Positions 1-4,178 of a stretch of 6,461 nucleotides of DNA are shown here, piece by piece; the first letter of the stretch is position 1; every line of letters starts with the position of its first letter. The position numbers and the translations under genes were made by a program. Source of the stretch: Planctomycetia bacterium (GTDB lineage Bacteria; Planctomycetota; Phycisphaerae; Phycisphaerales; SM1A02); the NCBI GenBank assembly GCA_009936695.1, contig JAACEA010000226.1, positions 1-6,461 of the forward strand. The letters are read 5' to 3'. The notes under the pieces were generated by a model. It was not told the DNA's origin. It saw only the letters and a program-made list of their open reading frames with translations, and made no database searches.

Positions 1-2002
1 CCGCGTTCATGGTCATCGCACAGAAGACGAACACCAGCATCACGCCGAGGAAGAGACCGGCGAGCACCTTCGGATTCATCAGGGTGACGTTGTAGTACTG
101 GAGCAACTGCGGGATGGTCGCCGTCTTGGTCGAGACGATCTCGAAGAAGTAGGACGTCTCGCCGTCCTGCATCTCGAAGAGGGAACCGTCGCCGAGGGGC
201 TTGGCGTCGGTGACCTTCCAGCCGCCGGAAGCGAAGCCATCGAGGATGACCGACCGATCGCGAGCGGCGAGCAGGAGCCCGCCGACCGGGGCCGGCATGT
301 CACCGCCGGGGTTGCCGTCCATCGCGAAGACGCCGTGGCCCTCGTACACGAAGGTCTCGGCCTGGACCTGCTCCGGCGTCGCGGAGACGACGCCGAGATT
401 GGTCTTCACGGTGATCACGTAGGCCGCGAGCAGGGCGAGGGCGGTGAGCGCCGCCGAGCCGATCGCGAAGCCCTTGCCGGTCGCCGCGGTGGTGTTGCCG
501 AGCGAGTCGAGCATGTCGGTCCGCTCACGGACGTAGGGCTCCTGGTGGGTCATCTCGGCGTTTCCGCCGGCGTTGTCCGCGATCGGCCCGTAGGCGTCGG
601 TCGCGAGCGTGATGCCCAGCGTCGAGAGCATGCCGACCGCGGCGATGCCGACGCCGAACACACCCATCAGGAAGGTGTCACCACCGCCTGCGGCGACGAA
701 GGAGACGAGGATCGCGACCACCACGGTGATCAGCGGAATCCAGGTCGACTTCATGCCTTCGGCGATGCCGGAGATGATCACGGTCGCAGGTCCCATCTGG
801 GCCTGCTCGGCGATCCGCTGCGTCGGTGCGTGCTCGTAGGAGGTGTACTGCTCGGTACCCCAGGCGATCACGAGGCCGGACAGCAGGCCGACCACGATCG
901 CGATCCAGAGCCGCCACCAGATCACGCCGGCGTCCGCCATCTCGGGACTTCCGAGGGCGAACCAGAGCAGACCGGCGGAGCCGAGCACGATCAGTCCGGA
1001 ACTCGCCCAGACACCACCATGGAGACTCTTCAGGAGCTGGGCGAGCGAGGCGCCTTCCTTCGTGCGAACCACGAAGATCGAGAGGATCGACGCGAGAATG
1101 CCCAGACCGGCGAGGGCCGGCGGGACGGTCACGAGCCGAAGGCCGTCGACATCGCCGAGGGAGAGCTGGACGGCGGCCGCGGCGGCGAGGGCCATGGCCG
1201 CGAGCACCGAGCCGTAGTAGGACTCGTAGAGGTCGGCGCCCATGCCGGCGACGTCGCCGACGTTGTCGCCGACGTTGTCCGCGATGGTCGCGGGGTTGCG
1301 GGCGTCGTCCTCGGGAATGCCCGCTTCGACCTTGCCGACGAGGTCGGCACCGACGTCCGCGGCCTTGGTGTAGATGCCGCCACCGACGCGGGCGAACAGG
1401 GCCTGCAACGAGGCACCCATCGCGAAGCTCAGGGTGACGGTGGTGATGTCGACGAGGCCGCCGGCGAAGGAATCGCCCAGGACGACGTAGAAGATGAAGA
1501 ACCAGAGGGAGATGTCGAGCAGGGCGAAGCCCGTCACGCAGAGACCCATGACCGCACCGGCACGGAAGGCGACGGTGAGGCCCTGGTTGAGCGATTCCTT
1601 CGCGGCCGCGGTGGTCCGGGCCGAGGCGTTGGTCGCCGTCTTCATCCCGAAGAAGCCGCAGAGACCGGAGAGAAGGCCGGCGACGGCGACGCCACCGACG
1701 GTCCAGAAGTCCTGGAGGCCGCCGGCGGCCATGAGGCCGAGCAGCACGAGCAGGGCGACGAACACGCCCGTCACGATCCGGTTCTGTCGTCCCAGATACG
1801 CACCGGCACCGTCTCGGACCGCCTTCGCGATCCGCACCATCTCCGCGTCACCTTCCGTGTGGCCCATGACGGACTTGTAGAAGAGGAGTGCGGCGATCAG
1901 GGCGCAGATCGCGCCGATCGGAGCAAGGAACCACGCCGGCGCCTCGGCGATGCCGGGCATTTCAGCGAGGAAGAGGGCTTGGGACTGAAGCATCGTGTTC
2001 AT
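1..2002 (-). CDS. hppA: Membrane-bound ion-translocating pyrophosphatase, partial (C-terminus beyond the left edge)
   Basis: This enzyme hydrolyses cytoplasmic pyrophosphate to phosphate and uses the energy to pump H+ or Na+ out across a membrane. The 667 visible residues carry the family hallmarks: D216-x7-K224-x-E226 for Mg-pyrophosphate binding, DNVGDNVGD at 242-250, DNAGGN at 476-481, RERTD, and GNTTAATGKGFAIGSA around 502-517. Hydrophobic segments recur throughout, as expected of a protein with 16 membrane helices. A506 and G509 match the potassium-dependent subfamily. E260 in DLYES occupies the place of the conserved glutamate of Na+ pumps, so the pumped ion is uncertain. About 106 residues (535-640) form an unusual insertion between predicted helices 12 and 13. 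The ATG at 2002 is chosen because a weak AGGA lies 11 bases upstream; the ATG at 1993 is an alternative. The frame is open to the left edge. I estimate that about 200 residues are missing. The gene lies downstream of rpsU on the same strand. Confidence 0.97.
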   Translation of the reverse strand, partial: MNTMLQSQALFLAEMPGIAEAPAWFLAPIGAICALIAALLFYKSVMGHTEGDAEMVRIAKAVRDGAGAYLGRQNRIVTGVFVALLVLLGLMAAGGLQDFWTVGGVAVAGLLSGLCGFFGMKTATNASARTTAAAKESLNQGLTVAFRAGAVMGLCVTGFALLDISLWFFIFYVVLGDSFAGGLVDITTVTLSFAMGASLQALFARVGGGIYTKAADVGADLVGKVEAGIPEDDARNPATIADNVGDNVGDVAGMGADLYESYYGSVLAAMALAAAAAVQLSLGDVDGLRLVTVPPALAGLGILASILSIFVVRTKEGASLAQLLKSLHGGVWASSGLIVLGSAGLLWFALGSPEMADAGVIWWRLWIAIVVGLLSGLVIAWGTEQYTSYEHAPTQRIAEQAQMGPATVIISGIAEGMKSTWIPLITVVVAILVSFVAAGGGDTFLMGVFGVGIAAVGMLSTLGITLATDAYGPIADNAGGNAEMTHQEPYVRERTDMLDSLGNTTAATGKGFAIGSAALTALALLAAYVITVKTNLGVVSATPEQVQAETFVYEGHGVFAMDGNPGGDMPAPVGGLLLAARDRSVILDGFASGGWKVTDAKPLGDGSLFEMQDGETSYFFEIVSTKTATIPQLLQYYNVTLMNPKVLAGLFLGVMLVFVFCAMTMNA
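83..400 (-). other. Region of hppA encoding a ~106-residue insertion in a predicted extracytoplasmic loop
   Basis: These codons encode residues 535-640 of the pyrophosphatase, between predicted helix 12 (ending AAYVITVKT) and helix 13 (starting LMNPKVLAGLFLG). From memory, ordinary family members join these helices with a short loop of roughly 10-25 residues. The inserted stretch is mostly soluble in character: it is rich in G and D, has alternating polar and hydrophobic segments (VILDGF, GGWKVTD, SYFFEIV), and has no cysteine. With the family's known topology (16 helices, both termini outside), the loop after helix 12 faces the periplasmic or organelle-lumen side. The reading frame stays intact, so it is a genuine insertion and not decay. 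I recognise no domain in it, and its function is unknown. Confidence 0.75.
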
Positions 2003-2027
2003 CTGGTGGGTGGTCCTTGCGTGGATA

Positions 2028-2044
2028 CCGGCCGATCGGGCCGG
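2028..2044 (-). promoter_or_regulatory. Short perfect hairpin just upstream of the hppA ribosome binding site
   Basis: CCGGCC and GGCCGG form a perfect 6-bp all-G/C stem around a 5-base loop. The hairpin lies about 25 bases upstream of the hppA ATG and about 10 bases upstream of its weak AGGA ribosome binding site. It could influence translation initiation. In DNA this GC-rich, a 6-bp inverted repeat can also arise by chance. Confidence 0.3.
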
Positions 2045-2068
2045 ACGTGAACCTGATTGATCTCGAAT

Positions 2069-2091
2069 GGGACGGGAACGGTTTCCCGCCC
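2069..2091 (-). terminator. Bulged 9-bp hairpin, possible terminator or leader structure
   Basis: GGG-A-CGGGAA, a 4-base loop, then TTCCCG-CCC gives 9 base pairs with one bulged A. It is the strongest inverted repeat in the rpsU-hppA spacer. On the minus strand it is followed by ATTCGAGATC and not by a T-run, so it is not a classical Rho-independent terminator. It could weaken read-through from rpsU into hppA or be part of the hppA leader. Confidence 0.35.
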
Positions 2092-2155
2092 TCGACCACG
2101 ACGGCGCCACCACGCGCGACCCTCAGGGCCGACCCGGTGACTTGGGGGGTACATC

Positions 2156-2178
2156 GGCGGATCGACGGACCGATCGCC
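2156..2178 (-). promoter_or_regulatory. Hairpin downstream of rpsU
   Basis: GGC plus GATCG pair with CGATC plus GCC around a 6-base loop, with one bulged base, giving 8 base pairs. It begins about 26 bases after the rpsU stop codon in the direction of transcription. No T-run follows. It may protect the 3' end of the rpsU message or be a weak terminator, but the evidence is structural only. Confidence 0.3.
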
Positions 2179-2204
2179 AATCCCGGAGTGTTCATTCTGA
2201 TGAA

Positions 2205-2402
2205 TCAGCGCGGCGGCATGCCGACGCGGGCGACCCGAGCGACCCGCTTCCGGGCCTCTCGACGGTTCCGCTCGGAGGGCTTCTCGAAGTACTGACGCTT
2301 CTTCACGTCCTTCGTCAGTCCTTCCTTCTCGCAGAGCTTCTTGAATCGACGGAGCATCTGCTCCGCACTCTCGCCACCACGGGCCTTGATTCGAATCGCC
2401 AT
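2205..2402 (-). CDS. rpsU: Small-subunit ribosomal protein bS21
   Basis: This 65-residue, strongly basic protein is bS21 of the 30S subunit. In bacteria that have it, bS21 sits near the anti-Shine-Dalgarno end of 16S rRNA and helps initiation. The family pattern is clear: an N-terminal strand MAIRIKARGGES, then AEQMLRRFKKLCEKEG, then KKRQYFEKPSERNRREARKR, ending in a basic tail with GMPPR. The length is close to the roughly 70 residues of E. coli S21. The ATG at 2402 is chosen because bS21 proteins begin at this point and GGAG lies 11 bases upstream. The frame stays open further upstream to about 2750, but that extension has no family support. The gene is transcribed away from the NYN gene and towards hppA. 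Confidence 0.96.
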   Translation of the reverse strand: MAIRIKARGGESAEQMLRRFKKLCEKEGLTKDVKKRQYFEKPSERNRREARKRVARVARVGMPPR

Positions 2403-2419
2403 GACCGTCGCTGCTCCAG

Positions 2420-2434
2420 ACCGCGAAAAGCGGT
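2420..2434 (-). promoter_or_regulatory. Hairpin in the rpsU leader
   Basis: On the minus strand ACCGC-TTTTC-GCGGT forms a perfect 5-bp stem with a 5-base loop. It lies between the predicted rpsU promoter and its GGAG ribosome binding site. Ribosomal protein genes are often autoregulated through leader structures, so a regulatory role is conceivable, but I recognise no known S21 leader motif here. Confidence 0.3.
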
Positions 2435-2454
2435 ATTTCTCGGGGAAGCAAAGC

Positions 2455-2483
2455 ATTACAACCAATCCCCGGCCTCCCCGCAA
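2455..2483 (-). promoter_or_regulatory. Candidate sigma-70-type promoter for rpsU
   Basis: On the minus strand TTGCGG (2478-2483) and TGTAAT (2455-2460) are separated by exactly 17 bases. TGTAAT matches the TATAAT consensus at five of six positions and TTGCGG keeps the TTG of the -35 box. Transcription would start near 2448, giving a leader of about 45 bases before the rpsU ATG. This is one of the few A/T-containing stretches in the gap. It is a motif match only. Confidence 0.5.
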
Positions 2484-2667
2484 GGGGCAACCCGCCCGGA
2501 TGCAGGATTGCGTTCGACTTTCGAGGCCGAGTTCCGACCACCCGCTTGCCGGATTCCCGCTGGAACGGCCCACCTCCTCCCCTAATCGCATGTTCTGCCG
2601 GGCTTTAGAGCGCATCTCGGCCGACCCACGATCCGGCCCGGCCCCTGGCGAAAGCCGCGTCATGAGC

Positions 2668-2685
2668 CGGGATCGCCTCATCCCG
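2668..2685 (+). promoter_or_regulatory. Hairpin upstream of the NYN gene
   Basis: CGGGAT and ATCCCG form a perfect 6-bp stem with a 6-base loop, ending about 40 bases before the GTG start. It could be a leader structure or a protein-binding inverted repeat. Chance occurrence in GC-rich DNA is also plausible. Confidence 0.25.
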
Positions 2686-2724
2686 ATAGGCTGGACCCCA
2701 CCGATCCCGCCCCCAAGGAACACC

Positions 2725-3489
2725 GTGCCGCTCCTGGTTGATGCGTACAACGTCCTTCATGTCGTCGGCGTCCTTCCGCCCGATCTCGCGGGCATCGACC
2801 TCGAAGAACTGGCCATTCTGATCACGAACAGCCGTTTTCGAGGGGAAGAGGCGGTCCTGGTCTGCGACGGCGTGAGCAAGCCGCACCAGGTCGACGAAAC
2901 CGGCCGGGTTCATGTTCGATTCGCCGGCCCCGGCGTCACGGCCGATGATCTGATTCTTCGCCTCGTCCGCGGATCCTCGGCCCCCCGACGGCTCACCGTC
3001 GTGACGAGCGACCGGGAGATCGTGGTGAACGCCCGCCGTCGTCGAGCCACGGTGATCTCGTCCGAGGCGTTTCTGGAGTTCCTCGCATCGGACCGGCAGC
3101 GTCCCGCCTCGGGTGGGGGCACGCCGACTTCGACCCCCGCGAGCCAGGCGGCGGACCGAAGGCAGGTCGAACACTGGCTCCGGGTCTTCGGCGTCGACAA
3201 GGAACTGCTCGATCTCGGATCGGGCGCGATCGATGCCGACGCGACCGCCGACCTCCCTGCCCCGAAGAGCCCGGCCCCGCCCAGCGCTGAGCCGGACCCA
3301 CCCGACCCGCCGATGCCGCGCCCGGGCGACCATCCCGACTCGCGACCGATCATGAACGCGGAGCATCTCGACGAGATCCGGACCGAAGACGTCCGGTCCC
3401 TCGACATGAATCGCCTGCTCGGCGACGCCGACGAGCCGACGCCGCCCGCGCCGCCGCTGCCCGACGAGACCGATTCGAATCGAGGATGA
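2725..3489 (+). CDS. YacP/Rae1-like NYN-domain protein, probable endoribonuclease
   Basis: This 254-residue protein begins directly with a PIN-like NYN fold of the YacP type (formerly DUF901). The visible signature is LLVDAYNVLH (D6, N9), then VLVCDG (D48), then VRFAGPGVTADDLI (D74, D75), then TVVTSDREI (D96). These acidic residues match the metal-binding set of NYN/PIN nucleases. Bacillus subtilis Rae1, of the same family, cleaves mRNA within the ribosome; an RNase role here is inference. After the domain (about residues 1-122) comes VEHWLRVFGVDKE (148-160), a proline-rich acidic linker (about 178-207) and a short C-terminal segment with EIRTEDVRSLDMNRLL (217-232). The GTG is preferred because AAGGAA ends 4 bases before it and the domain starts there; an in-frame ATG at 2662 would add 21 residues with a poor ribosome binding site. 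pdxH follows after 31 bases. Confidence 0.85.
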   Translation: MPLLVDAYNVLHVVGVLPPDLAGIDLEELAILITNSRFRGEEAVLVCDGVSKPHQVDETGRVHVRFAGPGVTADDLILRLVRGSSAPRRLTVVTSDREIVVNARRRRATVISSEAFLEFLASDRQRPASGGGTPTSTPASQAADRRQVEHWLRVFGVDKELLDLGSGAIDADATADLPAPKSPAPPSAEPDPPDPPMPRPGDHPDSRPIMNAEHLDEIRTEDVRSLDMNRLLGDADEPTPPAPPLPDETDSNRG

Positions 3490-3520
3490 TGCCGCCTCCC
3501 CGCCTCGCCTGGAGTCTCCG

Positions 3521-4126
3521 ATGAAACTCGATTTCGACGCACCCCCCGCCGATCCGTTCGACGTCTTCACCGCCTGGTTCGATCACGCGGTCGAACACGC
3601 CGGCACGCCGAATCCCAACGCGATGACGGTGGCGACCGCGACGCTCGACGCCCGCCCCACCGCGAGAATCGTCCTGCTCAAGCAGTACGACCACCGCGGC
3701 TTCGTCTTCTTCACGAATCGGGAGAGTCGCAAGGGCCTCGACCTCGCCACCAACCCGCGAGCAGCGCTGCTCCTCCACTGGGACAACCTCGACCGGCAGG
3801 TCCGGATCGAGGGTCCGATCGAGCAGACGACCGAGGCGGAGAGCGACGCGTACTTCGCCAGTCGCCCGATCGAAAGCCGACTGAACGCCATCGCGAGCGA
3901 TCAGTCCCGGCCGATCGCGAATCGTGACGCGCTCGAGGCCAGGAGGGCTTCCACCGATGCCGTGTACGCGGACGGATCAGACCCGGTCAGGCCGCCGCAC
4001 TGGGGCGGCTACCGCGTCCGACCGGACCGCTTCGAATTCTGGCAGGGCCACCCCTTCCGCTTGCACGATCGCGTGACGTACGTGGTGGACGGTGAGGCGT
4101 GGAACACCATGAGGCTCATGCCCTGA
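3521..4126 (+). CDS. pdxH: Pyridoxamine 5'-phosphate oxidase
   Basis: PdxH is an FMN enzyme of the cytoplasm that oxidises pyridoxamine or pyridoxine 5'-phosphate to pyridoxal 5'-phosphate, the last step of vitamin B6 salvage and of the PdxA/PdxJ route. The 201 residues align along their whole length with E. coli PdxH as I recall it: ARIVLLKQYD (R49 and K54 matching R67 and K72), FFTNRESRKG, RQVRIEGPIE, YFASRPIES (Y111, R115, S119 matching the phosphate-binding Y129, R133, S137), HWGGYRV, FWQGHPFRLHDR (R180, H182 matching R197, H199), and a terminal MRLMP resembling RLAP. It is slightly shorter than E. coli PdxH, at the N-terminus. The ATG at 3521 has GGAG 6 bases upstream. It lies 31 bases after the NYN gene, so co-transcription is likely. 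No terminator is evident before the convergent dnaE. Confidence 0.96.
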   Translation: MKLDFDAPPADPFDVFTAWFDHAVEHAGTPNPNAMTVATATLDARPTARIVLLKQYDHRGFVFFTNRESRKGLDLATNPRAALLLHWDNLDRQVRIEGPIEQTTEAESDAYFASRPIESRLNAIASDQSRPIANRDALEARRASTDAVYADGSDPVRPPHWGGYRVRPDRFEFWQGHPFRLHDRVTYVVDGEAWNTMRLMP

Positions 4127-4178
4127 TCGCGAACCGACACACGCCGGACCGTCGAGTCTCGAATCCCCGCGCGGATGC
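4127..4178. other. Short convergent spacer between pdxH and dnaE
   Basis: Only 52 bases separate the stop codons of two converging genes, a place where a bidirectional terminator is often found. I see only very short palindromes (CGAG-T-CTCG, CCGCGCGG) and no stem followed by a T-run on either strand. Termination may be Rho-dependent or occur within the opposing genes. Confidence 0.5.

Larger units (their letters stand above)
2003..2204. other. Spacer between rpsU and hppA with short hairpins
   Basis: This stretch of 202 bases separates rpsU from hppA, both on the minus strand. I see no supportable coding sequence in it. It holds three short inverted repeats, listed separately, none followed by a T-run on the minus strand. 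No convincing -35/-10 pair for hppA was found. It may be a long hppA leader, an attenuator region, or both a terminator and a promoter region of a type I cannot recognise. Confidence 0.6.
2403..2724. other. Divergent intergenic region between rpsU and the NYN gene
   Basis: This 322-base gap lies between two divergent genes, so it should hold promoters for both. The rpsU side has a plausible promoter and a leader hairpin. On the plus-strand side I could not find a convincing -35/-10 pair for the NYN gene. A CCCC-GCAA-GGGG mini-hairpin (2476-2487) overlaps the rpsU -35 box, and a 6-bp hairpin lies at 2668-2685. I saw no tRNA, SRP RNA, tmRNA or other recognisable RNA, and no repeats. Open frames crossing the gap lack ribosome binding sites and family resemblance. 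Confidence 0.6.

Noticed and set aside
335..2050. A 571-codon open frame on the plus strand across hppA
   Set aside because: It is the antisense shadow of hppA. The product is a low-complexity G/E/D/R/H-rich sequence with no family resemblance, while the minus strand encodes an unmistakable pyrophosphatase.
2500..2600. Possible tRNA or small RNA suggested by GTTCGA-like sequence in the gap
   Set aside because: No cloverleaf arms, CCA end or matching acceptor stem could be assembled on either strand.
2341..2724. Upstream extension of the NYN gene, including an in-frame ATG at 2662
   Set aside because: The NYN fold starts right after the GTG at 2725, which has AAGGAA at a good distance. The extension would run over rpsU or its promoter and has no clear ribosome binding site.
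2205..2750. Extended 181-residue version of the rpsU frame
   Set aside because: bS21 proteins begin at MAIRIKARGG, and a GGAG site precedes the ATG at 2402. The upstream residues have no family match and would overlap the NYN gene start.
2605..3570. A 321-codon minus-strand open frame opposite the NYN gene
   Set aside because: The product is arginine/glycine-rich shadow sequence. The plus strand has the conserved NYN motifs and a ribosome binding site.
4127..4178. Bidirectional terminator between pdxH and dnaE
   Set aside because: Only very short palindromes are present, with loops too small or no T-run on either side.
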